This document shows positions 15,817 through 23,908 of a stretch of 50,905 nucleotides of DNA, piece by piece. Within the stretch, counting starts at the first letter, position 1. Each line of letters begins with the position of its first letter. Location of the stretch: positions 1 to 50,905 of the forward strand of contig CAZEPJ010000031.1 of NCBI GenBank assembly GCA_964514105.1, written 5' to 3'. The stretch is from CAZEPJ01 sp964514105 (GTDB lineage Bacteria > Desulfobacterota > Desulfocorpusculales > Desulfocorpusculum). Below the pieces are notes generated by a model. It made no database searches. It worked only from the letters and a program-made list of their open reading frames with translations, and was not told where the DNA came from. The position numbers were made by a program, and so were the translations under genes.

Positions 15817-15829
15817 AACAAGTTTGGTC
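15812..15829 (+). repeat. Palindrome spanning the tRNA-Pro 3' end
   Basis: GACCAAAC-AA-GTTTGGTC is a perfect 18-bp palindrome whose left arm includes the ACCA end of the tRNA. It could act as a processing or weak termination hairpin, but it lacks a T tract. Confidence 0.5.
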
Positions 15830-15893
15830 ACTCCCCCCAACCACCCCAGCGCCGACAGCCCCCCTGAGCAGATTGCGAGGCGTCCGGGGGACG

Positions 15894-15995
15894 ATGCCCC
15901 GCCGACGGCTTTCTGGAGGCGGCTTTGGTGCTGGTTGGCGTGGCTTGCCCACGGCGCGCAAGTCTCCATGGCGAAGGCCGGGAGGATTTGGGTGA
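15894..15995 (+). other. Candidate Trp-containing leader ORF (33 codons) overlapping the tnaA start
   Basis: ATG 15894 opens a 33-codon frame with Trp at codons 15 and 26 and a Pro-rich end. Its TGA (15993-15995) overlaps the GTG start of tryptophanase as GTGA. A TnaC-like regulatory leader is possible, but TnaC itself is not recognisable and TGG codons are frequent in G-rich DNA, so support is thin. Confidence 0.2.
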
Positions 15996-17365
15996 AGACC
16001 ATCATCGAGCCCTTCAGGATTAAGGCGGTGGAACCCATCCGGTTCACGGACCGGGCCTATCGAGAGGAGGCCCTGGACAGGGCGGGCCACAACCTCTTTC
16101 ACCTGAAGGCCGAGGACGTGCTCATCGATCTGCTCACGGACAGCGGCACATCGGCCATGAGCGCCAGGCAGTGGGCCGGCATCATGGAGGGGGATGAGTC
16201 CTATGCCGGGGCCCGGAGCTTCTTTCGCTTCGAGCGGGCGGTGAGGGATCTCACGGGCTTTCGCCACGTCATCCCCACCCATCAGGGCCGGGCCGCGGAA
16301 AAGATCCTTTTTGCCATCCTGGGGGGGGCGGGGAAGGTGATCCCCAACAACACCCATTTCGACACCACCCGGGCCAACGCGGAGGCGAGCGGCGCCCAAG
16401 CGCTGGACCTGCCCATTGCCGAGGCCGCGGACCCCGCCCGGGTGGTGGACTTCAAGGGCAATATGGACCTGGAGGCACTGGCCGCGGTGATCCGACGGGA
16501 GGGGCCGGGGCGCATCCCGTTGGTCATGATGACCATCACCAACAACGCCAGCGGAGGGCAGCCCGTCTCCATGGAGAACATCCGCAGGACGGCCGAGCTG
16601 TGCAGGGCGAGCCGGATCCCGTTTCTGCTGGATGCCTGCCGCTTCGCGGAGAATGCCTACTTCATCCGGCGGCGGGAGCCGGGGTATGGGGATCGGCCCG
16701 TGCGGGAGATCGCCCGGGAGATCTTCTCCTACGCCGACGGCTGCACCATGAGTGCCAAGAAGGACGCCCTGGTGAACATGGGCGGGTTTCTGGCCCTCAA
16801 CGACGGGGGACTGGCCCAGAGGGCCCGAAACATCCTCATCGTCACCGAGGGTTTCCCCACGTACGGGGGGCTTGCTGGCCGGGATCTGGAGGCCATTGCC
16901 CTGGGGTTGGAAGAGGCCCTGGACGAGCACTATCTGGAGTACCGCATCCGGTCTGTGGCATACGTGGCCGAGCACCTCTCGGACCTGGGGGTCCCCCTGG
17001 TCCTGCCGCCGGGGGGCCATGCGGTCTACCTGGACGCCCGGGCCTTCCTCCCCCACGTCCCGTCCCGTCAATACCCGGGCCAAGCCCTGGCATGCGAGCT
17101 GTACCTCCACGGGGGGATCCGCTCCTGCGAGATCGGAAGCGTCATGTTCGGAAGGACGGACCCCGACACCGGCGCGTTCCAGCCGGCGAACCTGGAGCTG
17201 GTTCGGCTGGCCATCCCCCGGCGGGTCTACACCCAAAGCCACATGGACTACGTCATCGAATGCGTGGGGGAGGTGTTCGAGCGGCGGGATCGGCTCCGGG
17301 GGGTCCGCATCGTCTCGGAGCCTCCGGTGCTCCGCCATTTCACGGCGGTCTTCGAGCCGCTGTGA
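15992..17365 (+). CDS. tnaA: Tryptophanase (PLP beta-eliminating lyase)
   Basis: A 457-aa enzyme of the tryptophanase/tyrosine phenol-lyase family, which splits Trp into indole, pyruvate and ammonia. PLP Lys is K257 in SAKKDALV. The body is close to tyrosine phenol-lyase in many places (SAMSARQWAG, FSYADGCTMS), yet the substrate-determining positions are those of tryptophanase: D124 where phenol-lyase has Thr124, I381 where it has Arg381, and H449 (LRHFTA) where it has Phe. These are from memory of both families. GTG 15992 is chosen because GGGAGG (15980-15985) precedes it by 6 nt and the numbering then matches the family; ATG 15968 is an alternative without a site. The pyruvate could feed the 2-oxoacid oxidoreductase genes downstream. 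Confidence 0.88.
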   Translation: MKTIIEPFRIKAVEPIRFTDRAYREEALDRAGHNLFHLKAEDVLIDLLTDSGTSAMSARQWAGIMEGDESYAGARSFFRFERAVRDLTGFRHVIPTHQGRAAEKILFAILGGAGKVIPNNTHFDTTRANAEASGAQALDLPIAEAADPARVVDFKGNMDLEALAAVIRREGPGRIPLVMMTITNNASGGQPVSMENIRRTAELCRASRIPFLLDACRFAENAYFIRRREPGYGDRPVREIAREIFSYADGCTMSAKKDALVNMGGFLALNDGGLAQRARNILIVTEGFPTYGGLAGRDLEAIALGLEEALDEHYLEYRIRSVAYVAEHLSDLGVPLVLPPGGHAVYLDARAFLPHVPSRQYPGQALACELYLHGGIRSCEIGSVMFGRTDPDTGAFQPANLELVRLAIPRRVYTQSHMDYVIECVGEVFERRDRLRGVRIVSEPPVLRHFTAVFEPL

Positions 17366-17510
17366 CCCCCAAAGGGGCGGACCGGATTCCCTTTTCCCAC
17401 GTGCCCCCGGCGAGGGCCCTGGAACTCCGGCCCGCGATCTTGGTAGCATGGAGCGACGATCTGGGGCTGCGGCCCTGCCGCGGGAGGGCCGGAAAGATGA
17501 GGAGGGGTTC

Positions 17511-19652
17511 ATGGGGAGCCTAAAGTTTCATGAATGGACGCGATGGACGTACGTTCGCCCGAACCTGGCCGGCGGATACGCGGGTCAGACCCTGCACGTG
17601 GACGTGGGGCAAGGGCGCATCGAGGCCCGGCCCGTAGACCTGCGGATGAAGGAGCTCCTCATCGGGGGCCGGGGCTTCGATCTGTGGCTGCTGTGGCAGG
17701 CCGTGGGGCCCGAGACCCGGTGGGACGACCCCGAGAACCTCCTGTGCATCGCCAGCGGCCCCCTGGGCGGCACCCCGGGCTATCCCGGATCGGGCAAGAG
17801 CATCGCGTGCGCCCTGTCGCCCCTGACCGGGGCCGTGGTGGACAGCAACGTGGGGGGGTACTTCGGGCCGTACCTCAAGTTCAGCGGGTTCGACGCCCTG
17901 GCCGTGGGGGGCAACGGGGCGGGCGATCTGGTTCTCCTGGTGGACGGGGTGGATCGGAGAGTTGTCCTTTACCGGGCGGAGGGCCTGGAGCAGGACGCAT
18001 ACGCCCTCTCGGCCCAGCTCACCCGCCACTTCGGCGGGAAGCGCCCTCGGGACATCTCGGTGGTGAGCACGGGCCCCGGGGCGTGCCACACGCGCATGGG
18101 GTGCCTCAACTTCAGCTGGTACGACGGGGGGCGGGGCCGGGTGCGGTACAAGCAGGCGGGACGCGGCGGGCTGGGGACGGTGATGGCCCGCAAGGGGCTC
18201 CGGGCCATGGTGGCTCGATGGGACTCGGTTGGACTCGACACCAACGCCCCGGCGGACCGAGATGCGCTCAAGCGGGTGTCCCGCCTGCATTCCCAGGAGG
18301 TCCGGGAGCTGGACCCCAAGCAGAACGAGATGGCGCGCATCGGCACCACCCACATCGTCACCATCATGAACGAGTTCGACCTTCTTCCCGTGCATAACTT
18401 CCGTTTCGGCTCCCACCCGGAGGCGAGCAACCTGGGCAAGGACGTGTACGGGCGCATCTTCGACAAGGGGTTTGACGGCTGCTGGATGGGCTGTGCCGTG
18501 GCCTGCAGCCACGGGGTCAAGGACTTCGTGCCCTTGACCGGTCCCTACGCCGGCCAGAAGGTGTTCGTGGACGGCCCCGAGTACGAGACCATCGCCGGGC
18601 TGGGCTCCAACATCGGGGTATTCGACCCCTTCACCGTGCTCGAGCTCAACTTCTACTGCGACGCGTACGGCCTGGACACCATTTCGGTGGGCACGGCCAT
18701 GGCCTTCGCCATGGAGTGCTTCGAAATGGGGTTGATCACGGCGGAGCACACGGGCGGGATGGCGCTTCACTTCGGCAACCGTTCAGCGGCCCTGACCCTG
18801 CTCCACCAGATGGCCAGGGGCGAGGGCTTCGGCGCCGTGGTGGGCCAGGGGGTACGGCGCATGAAGGGGATCTTCGCCGAGCGGTTCGGCGCGGACCCGG
18901 CCCTCATGGCCGACATCGGCATGGAGTCCAAGGGGCTGGAGTTCTCGGAGTACGTGACCAAGGAGTCCCTGGCCCAGCAGGGGGGGTACGGGCTGGCGCT
19001 CAAGGGACCGCAGCACGACGAGGCCTGGCTGATCTTCCTGGACATGGTGCACAACTACATGCCGAGTTTCGAACAGAAGGCCGAGGCATTGCACTGGTTC
19101 CCCATGTTTCGCACGTGGTTCGGGCTGTGCGGACTGTGCAAGCTGCCGTGGAATGACGTGGTGCCTGAGGACAACTACCAGGAGGCGGAGCCCGCCAAGG
19201 TGCTCAGGCACGTGCGCTGGTATGCCGAGTACTTCTCCGCGGTTACCGGCCGCGCGGCTGGACCCGACGACCTGATCCGTATGAGCGAGGCGGTGTACAA
19301 TTTTCAAAGGGTGTTCAACCTCCGGATGGGATATGGCCGAAGGGAACACGACGGCATCCCGTACCGGGCCGTAGGACCGGTGACCGCCCTGGAGTACGAG
19401 GACCGGGCGGAACACTATGACCGGGAGTTGAGGGAGCACTGCGGCGAGTCCATAGAGGGCAAGTCCGTCCAAGAGCGGGCAAGGATGCTTCGCCGGCACA
19501 GGGAAGAACGGTACCAGAGGCTCGTGGACGCCGTTTACGCGCGCCGTGGCTGGACCCGGGACGGTATCCCCACACTGGCCACGGTGAAGCGGTTGAACAT
19601 CGACTTCCCAGAGGTCGTGGAGCTCCTCAGGAAGCACGGGATCCAGGAGTAG
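17511..19652 (+). CDS. Aldehyde:ferredoxin oxidoreductase-family tungsten/molybdopterin enzyme
   Basis: A 713-aa protein, larger than archaeal AOR (~605). The N-terminal domain has GGRGFDLWLLW and the PGSGKSIACALSPLTG stretch typical of the family, and the AGRGGLGTVMARKGLRA segment that contacts the bis-pterin cofactor. Possible [4Fe-4S] ligands are C324, C328 and C332 (CWMGCAVAC) plus C540/C543 in GLCGLCKLPW. The first three have x3-x3 spacing rather than the C-x2-C-x3-C I expect. It would convert aldehydes and acids with ferredoxin in the cytoplasm. ATG 17511 is preceded by AGGAGGGG. It is followed 23 bp later by korCABD and is probably the first gene of that operon. A BamB-like role is an alternative. 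Confidence 0.85.
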   Translation: MGSLKFHEWTRWTYVRPNLAGGYAGQTLHVDVGQGRIEARPVDLRMKELLIGGRGFDLWLLWQAVGPETRWDDPENLLCIASGPLGGTPGYPGSGKSIACALSPLTGAVVDSNVGGYFGPYLKFSGFDALAVGGNGAGDLVLLVDGVDRRVVLYRAEGLEQDAYALSAQLTRHFGGKRPRDISVVSTGPGACHTRMGCLNFSWYDGGRGRVRYKQAGRGGLGTVMARKGLRAMVARWDSVGLDTNAPADRDALKRVSRLHSQEVRELDPKQNEMARIGTTHIVTIMNEFDLLPVHNFRFGSHPEASNLGKDVYGRIFDKGFDGCWMGCAVACSHGVKDFVPLTGPYAGQKVFVDGPEYETIAGLGSNIGVFDPFTVLELNFYCDAYGLDTISVGTAMAFAMECFEMGLITAEHTGGMALHFGNRSAALTLLHQMARGEGFGAVVGQGVRRMKGIFAERFGADPALMADIGMESKGLEFSEYVTKESLAQQGGYGLALKGPQHDEAWLIFLDMVHNYMPSFEQKAEALHWFPMFRTWFGLCGLCKLPWNDVVPEDNYQEAEPAKVLRHVRWYAEYFSAVTGRAAGPDDLIRMSEAVYNFQRVFNLRMGYGRREHDGIPYRAVGPVTALEYEDRAEHYDRELREHCGESIEGKSVQERARMLRRHREERYQRLVDAVYARRGWTRDGIPTLATVKRLNIDFPEVVELLRKHGIQE

Positions 19653-19675
19653 GCCCGGCAGGAGAAGGATGCTCC

Positions 19676-20242
19676 GTGACGCGACCCCCACGCTTCGAAA
19701 TCCGCATCGCCGGCTTCGGCGGGCAGGGCGTCCTTGCCATCGGGCGGATCCTGGGCGCCGCTTTCACCGTCTACGGGGGAAAGAACTCGGTCAACACCCA
19801 GTCGTACGGCCCGGAGTCCCGCGGAGGTGCCTGTCGGTCCGAGGTGGTGGTCTCGCAGGGCGAGATCAACTACCCCTACGTTCGCAAGGCCGACGTGCTT
19901 GTCGCCCTGTCCCAGGTGGCGCTCGACGCCTACGTGGACGACCTCAAGGAGGGCGGCATCCTGGTGACGGACGCCGACGCCGTGGGGCGGCTTCCACCTC
20001 CCGGCCGCTTTCGAATGTACCCGGTACCCACGATGGCGCTGGCCCGTGAGATCGGGGATACGAAATGCCAGAACGCCGTTGCATTGGGGGCTGTCTACGA
20101 GCTGATCCAGGGTCTCCTCGACGAAACGGCCCTTGTCCGGGCTCTCAAGGAAGGGCTGCCGCCCGAGGCCCTGCGCATGAACCTTGCTGCGCTTGAACGG
20201 GGGAGGAGCCAAATCCAATCCAACCTCGCGTCGGAGCGGTAA
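19676..20242 (+). CDS. korC: 2-oxoacid:ferredoxin oxidoreductase, gamma subunit
   Basis: A 188-aa subunit that carries the IAGFGGQGVLAIGRIL motif of the gamma domain, which contacts CoA, and the SYGPESRGGACRSEV block that is diagnostic for this family. Together with the alpha, beta and delta subunits that follow it forms a four-subunit enzyme that decarboxylates 2-oxoacids to acyl-CoA and CO2 and reduces ferredoxin. GTG 19676 is the start, with GGAGAAGG upstream; ATG 19669 is in another frame. The stop TAA is immediately followed by the alpha-subunit ATG. Confidence 0.92.
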   Translation: MTRPPRFEIRIAGFGGQGVLAIGRILGAAFTVYGGKNSVNTQSYGPESRGGACRSEVVVSQGEINYPYVRKADVLVALSQVALDAYVDDLKEGGILVTDADAVGRLPPPGRFRMYPVPTMALAREIGDTKCQNAVALGAVYELIQGLLDETALVRALKEGLPPEALRMNLAALERGRSQIQSNLASER

Positions 20243-21409
20243 ATGCGGGACCGGCCAACCAAGGGCCTTCTGAGGCCAGGGGTGCACTATCTGCAGGGGG
20301 CCCAGGCTTGCATGGAGGGGGCCATCACGGCCGGCTGCCGGGTCTACGCCGGATACCCCATCACCCCGGCCTCGGAGATCATGGAGCATGCGGCCCGGCG
20401 CCTGCCCCGGGTGGGGGGGCGCTTCATCCAGATGGAGGATGAGATCGCCTCGGCCGGCGTGCTCCTGGGGGCCTCGTGGGCGGGGGCCAAGGCCATGACC
20501 GCCACGTCCAGCCCCGGCTTTTCCCTCATGCAGGAGGTCATCTCCTTCGCCATCATGTCCGAGACGCCCATGGTCATCGTGGACGTGCAGCGGCCGGGGC
20601 CGGGCCAGGGCTACATCAGCAGCAGCCAGGAGGACGTCATGCAGGCCCGCTGGGGGCACCACGGCGAGGGATCCATCATCGCCCTGGCCCCCGCCTCGGT
20701 GCAGGAGATGTTCTCGTTCACCATCGAGGCCTTCAACCTGGCCGAGCAGTGGCGCACCCCCGTGCTGGTCATGGCCGAGGAGACGGTGGCCCACATGCGC
20801 GAGCGACTAATGATCCCTCCCGCGGATCAGATCCCCGTCGTCGAGCGCACCCGACCCCAGGCCTTGGGCATCCCGCCGGCTCAGTACCTGCCGTACGGCC
20901 ACGGCCAGGTCCCGCCCATGGCCGCCTGGGGGGATGGCTACCGGGTGAACCACGTGGGGCTGGTCCATCATGAGGACGGCAACGTAACGCGGTACAGCGC
21001 CGAGGTCCATCTGGAGAACGTCCGGCGTATCCGCGGCAAGATCGAGGGGAATGTGGAGGCCATCGCCCGGCTGGACGCCCGGTTCCTGGAGGGATGCCGC
21101 CAAGTGGTCATCTGCTACGGGGCGGTCTCGCGCACGGCGGCAGAGGCCGTGATCGAGGCCCGAGAGGCGGGAATCGCCGTGGGGTTCATCCGCTTGGAGA
21201 CCCTCTGGCCCTTTCCGGAAGGCCGGCTCCGGGGCTTGATCGGGGACGTGGAGACGGTCCTGGTCCCGGAGATGAACCTGGGCATGATGGTCCACCCCAT
21301 CGCGGAGGCGCTGCGGGATCGTTGCCGCCGGGTGATCCCCATCCCCAGCCTGGGGCGGCTTCACTCCCCGGAGATGGTCTTGGAGCGCATCCGAGAGGGC
21401 CCCCTGTGA
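20243..21409 (+). CDS. korA: 2-oxoacid:ferredoxin oxidoreductase, alpha subunit
   Basis: A 388-aa subunit. It has the AGYPITPASEIMEHA motif of the alpha (pyrimidine-binding) domain, MEDEIASAGVLLGASWAGAK, the TSSPGFSLMQE segment and PGPGQGYISSSQED, all characteristic of KorA/VorA-type subunits. The exact 2-oxoacid cannot be fixed from sequence; 2-oxoglutarate or branched-chain/aromatic acids are candidates. The start touches the preceding stop with no gap, and its own TGA overlaps the next GTG (GTGA). Confidence 0.92.
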   Translation: MRDRPTKGLLRPGVHYLQGAQACMEGAITAGCRVYAGYPITPASEIMEHAARRLPRVGGRFIQMEDEIASAGVLLGASWAGAKAMTATSSPGFSLMQEVISFAIMSETPMVIVDVQRPGPGQGYISSSQEDVMQARWGHHGEGSIIALAPASVQEMFSFTIEAFNLAEQWRTPVLVMAEETVAHMRERLMIPPADQIPVVERTRPQALGIPPAQYLPYGHGQVPPMAAWGDGYRVNHVGLVHHEDGNVTRYSAEVHLENVRRIRGKIEGNVEAIARLDARFLEGCRQVVICYGAVSRTAAEAVIEAREAGIAVGFIRLETLWPFPEGRLRGLIGDVETVLVPEMNLGMMVHPIAEALRDRCRRVIPIPSLGRLHSPEMVLERIREGPL

Positions 21410-22239
21410 AGAAACACCCCATGCTCCGGTATCTCCGGGAGGCGGGCCCGTCGGGGCCGCGCTTGCCCCTCATCCTGTGCCCCGGGTGCGGAGCCGGGCA
21501 GGTGCTGAACTACGCCCTCCGGGCCGTGGAGGCCGTGGTCCGCCAGGACGGACTCCGGGAGGACGACTTCGTATTCATCTCCGGCGTGGGGTGTTCGGCG
21601 CGGCTCACCAGCCACTACCTGAAGTTCGACTCGGGCTGGACCCTCCACGGCCGGGCTCCGGCCGTGGCCACGGGGGCCCTGCTCGCCAACCCGTCACTCC
21701 GGGCCATTCTCTTCACGGGAGACGGGGATGCGGCCGCCATCGGGGGTAACCACCTCATCCATGCCTGCCGGCGCAACATGGACATGACCATCCTGTGCAT
21801 CAACAACGGCCTGTACGGCATGACGGGGGGCCAGGTGGCCCCCACCACGCCCGCGGGCGAGCGCACGGGCACCACCCCGTACGGCAACGTGGAGGATTCC
21901 TTCGACCTGTGCCGGCTGGCTCAGACGGCCGGGGCTCCGTATGTGGCCCGCTGGACCACGGCCCACCCCAGGCAGGCCATCCGCTCCATGGTCAAGGGGA
22001 TTCGCAAGCGGGGCACGGCCTTCATCGAGATCGTGTCCCAGTGCCCCGTGCACTGGAAGCAGGAGCCGGCGGAGATGTTCCGCCGGATGAGGCGCAGGGC
22101 CATCCCCGTGCATAAGGCCGCCGGGGGGGCGGGGGAGGGGAGAATCCTGGTGGGGGAGTTCTGCGATCTGGACAAACCGGATTGGATGGAGCGGTACCGG
22201 CGGTCCGTGGATCCGGGGGCGGACGCGGAGACATCATGA
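21406..22239 (+). CDS. korB: 2-oxoacid:ferredoxin oxidoreductase, beta subunit (ThDP-binding)
   Basis: A 277-aa subunit. LCPGCGAGQVLNYALRA near the N-terminus is the beta-subunit Cys motif, and GDGDAAAIGGNHLIHA followed by ILCINN is the thiamine diphosphate motif. FISGVGCSARLTSHYLKFD and TLHGRAPAVATGALLAN are also typical. GTG 21406 overlaps the korA stop and follows GAGAGGG with 6-nt spacing; ATG 21421 is a possible shorter start. The stop overlaps the ATG of the ferredoxin gene. Confidence 0.92.
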   Translation: MKKHPMLRYLREAGPSGPRLPLILCPGCGAGQVLNYALRAVEAVVRQDGLREDDFVFISGVGCSARLTSHYLKFDSGWTLHGRAPAVATGALLANPSLRAILFTGDGDAAAIGGNHLIHACRRNMDMTILCINNGLYGMTGGQVAPTTPAGERTGTTPYGNVEDSFDLCRLAQTAGAPYVARWTTAHPRQAIRSMVKGIRKRGTAFIEIVSQCPVHWKQEPAEMFRRMRRRAIPVHKAAGGAGEGRILVGEFCDLDKPDWMERYRRSVDPGADAETS

Positions 22240-22457
22240 ATCGCCTCTGGGTGAACGAGGACTACTGCAAGGGGTGCATGATCTGCGTGGCGGCCTGCCC
22301 CAGGCATGCCATCCGCGCCTCCGGGCGCATGAACCTGCGGGGCCATGTCCTGCCCGAAGCCGAGGACATGCGCCGCTGCTCGGGCTGCGGACTGTGCGAG
22401 ATCGTCTGTCCGGATTTCGCCATCGCCGTGGAGGTCGGGGGCGACGCACAGGGGTGA
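22236..22457 (+). CDS. korD: 2-oxoacid:ferredoxin oxidoreductase, delta (ferredoxin-like) subunit
   Basis: A 73-aa protein with two 2[4Fe-4S]-type motifs, CKGCMICVAACP and CSGCGLCEIVCP. It passes electrons from the ThDP site to free ferredoxin. ATG 22236 overlaps korB in ATGA, which is standard coupling. It is the last gene of the operon; the convergent FabH-like gene ends 23 bp downstream. Confidence 0.92.
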   Translation: MNRLWVNEDYCKGCMICVAACPRHAIRASGRMNLRGHVLPEAEDMRRCSGCGLCEIVCPDFAIAVEVGGDAQG

Positions 22458-22479
22458 GCTGCGGTCCGCGCCCCGCCGG

Positions 22480-23610
22480 TCACCGCCCGTCCACGAACCT
22501 CGCGGCCATCAGACCGGCCTGGGAGCGGCCGTGGGGGTCCTTGCGCGCCCGAAGGGCGTTGACCATCTCCAGGGCCGTCTCGGGGCTGGGGGGCAATTCC
22601 ACGTCCGTGCTCCCCAGGGGATGCACCCGCTGTCCCCAGCGCACCAGGTGGGCGCACAGGGTGAGTCCGCCGCCGAAGGCCGGCATGAGGATCAGGGCGC
22701 CCGGTGCCACCCGTCCCTCCTCCACAGCCTCCACCAGGGCCACGGGCACCGTGGCGGCGGACATGTTGCCGTAGCGCTGCACGGTGAGGAAGACCTTATC
22801 CATGGGGGCCCCGGCTCGCCTGGCCACGGCCTCGATGATCCGCAGATTGGCCTGATGGGGGACGAGCAGATCCACGTCCGCGGCCGTGAACCCGCATCTG
22901 GACAGGACGGCCTCGCACGCCTGGGCCATGCCCACCACCGCGCGCTTGAAGATCTCCTGCCCGTCGAAATCCCACAACACATCTCCATAGGTCACGCCGG
23001 CGTTGAGGTAGAGGGCCCCCGCGCCCCGCACCCGCAAGGTATGCCGCGCATCGGCGTTGCAGCCGAGCTGCTCCCCGATGACCCCATCGCGGGAATCCGA
23101 GGCCCGGAGCACCACGGCGGCGGCGCCGTCTCCGAAGAGCACCGCCACGTTGCGGTTGGTCCAGTCCATGTACGGGGAGATGACCTCCACGCCAACGACC
23201 AGTGCGTTTCGCACCACCCCGGTGCGGATCATGGCCGTGGCCGCGGTAAGCCCGTACAGGAAGCTGGTGCAGGCCGTATTGACGTCCATGGCCGCGGCCC
23301 GATGGGCCCCCAGCTTGAGTTGAAGCCCTGAGGCGGAGTTGGGAACCTGCTCGTCGTACGTGCAGCTTCCCACGACGATGAGGTCCAGCTCGACCGCCTC
23401 CATGGCCGCGCAGGCCAGCGCCCTCTCCGATGCCACGTACGCCAGTTCGGTCACGGGCACGTGGGAAACGCGCCGCTCCTTGATCCCCGTGCGGCTCGTG
23501 ATCCAGTCGTCGTCGGTCTCCAGAAAGGTGGCCAGGTCCGCGTTGGTCAGGATCCCCGGGGGCATGCACTTGCCCCATCCGATGATCGAGGCATGGATCA
23601 TGTCATTCAT
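22480..23610 (-). CDS. 3-oxoacyl-ACP synthase III (FabH-like ketosynthase)
   Basis: A 376-aa enzyme of the FabH family. The catalytic triad is visible: C114 in VNTACTSFLYG, H252 in PHQANLRI and N282 in RYGNMSAAT. It condenses an acyl-CoA with malonyl-ACP or another acceptor. FabH is usually about 320 aa; here the C-terminus has ~50 extra residues (from VHPLGSTDVELPP), so a role outside standard fatty-acid initiation is possible. It is a lone gene, not near other fab genes. ATG 23610 (complement) has only a weak AGG next to it; ATG 23601 is an alternative. Confidence 0.85.
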   Translation of the reverse strand: MNDMIHASIIGWGKCMPPGILTNADLATFLETDDDWITSRTGIKERRVSHVPVTELAYVASERALACAAMEAVELDLIVVGSCTYDEQVPNSASGLQLKLGAHRAAAMDVNTACTSFLYGLTAATAMIRTGVVRNALVVGVEVISPYMDWTNRNVAVLFGDGAAAVVLRASDSRDGVIGEQLGCNADARHTLRVRGAGALYLNAGVTYGDVLWDFDGQEIFKRAVVGMAQACEAVLSRCGFTAADVDLLVPHQANLRIIEAVARRAGAPMDKVFLTVQRYGNMSAATVPVALVEAVEEGRVAPGALILMPAFGGGLTLCAHLVRWGQRVHPLGSTDVELPPSPETALEMVNALRARKDPHGRSQAGLMAARFVDGR

Positions 23611-23797
23611 CCTGTGACGTGGTGTTGGGATGCTCCCCTCCGTGCCCCCCCCCGGGGGGAACGGGCCGCCGGTACCCTCCGAGGGGGGCCGGTCCCCCTA
23701 CAGGCTCCCCAAGATGCGACGATTCGGTTTGCGGGCAAGATCTGCGGACCGCCGCGGGAAACGGAAGGGGAAGATCCTTGCGTCTATTCCCATCACC

Positions 23798-23803
23798 ATT
23801 ATC
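23798..23803 (-). promoter_or_regulatory. Candidate extended -10 for the FabH-like gene
   Basis: On the minus strand TGT-GATAAT fits an extended -10, with TTGATC 15 bp upstream. It lies in the 298-bp gap between divergent genes (23611-23908), a region that otherwise holds no ORF I can support. Confidence 0.35.
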
Positions 23804-23861
23804 ACAAAGCGCCTCCCCGATCAATGCGCCCGGACCCCTTTTCGTCGACGACCATCTCGGT

Positions 23862-23867
23862 GATAAT
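23862..23867 (+). promoter_or_regulatory. Candidate -10 for the ThDP decarboxylase gene
   Basis: GATAAT lies about 40 nt upstream of ATG 23909 but lacks a clear -35. It is the counterpart of the minus-strand GATAAT at 23798. Confidence 0.3.
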
Positions 23868-23908
23868 AGCTCGATCGTGAAGAGGACGTGCGAGGGGAGA
23901 GAACCGAC

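Noticed and set aside
15739..15830. Phage or island attachment site at tRNA-Pro
   Set aside because: The repeated 3' end is inverted, not direct, and there is no integrase or foreign-looking DNA nearby.
15773..15991. N-terminal extension of tryptophanase starting inside tRNA-Pro
   Set aside because: It would begin within the tRNA; the family numbering and the ribosome site support GTG 15992.
15992..17365. Tyrosine phenol-lyase as the call
   Set aside because: The three specificity positions read Asp, Ile and His as in tryptophanase, not Thr, Arg and Phe.
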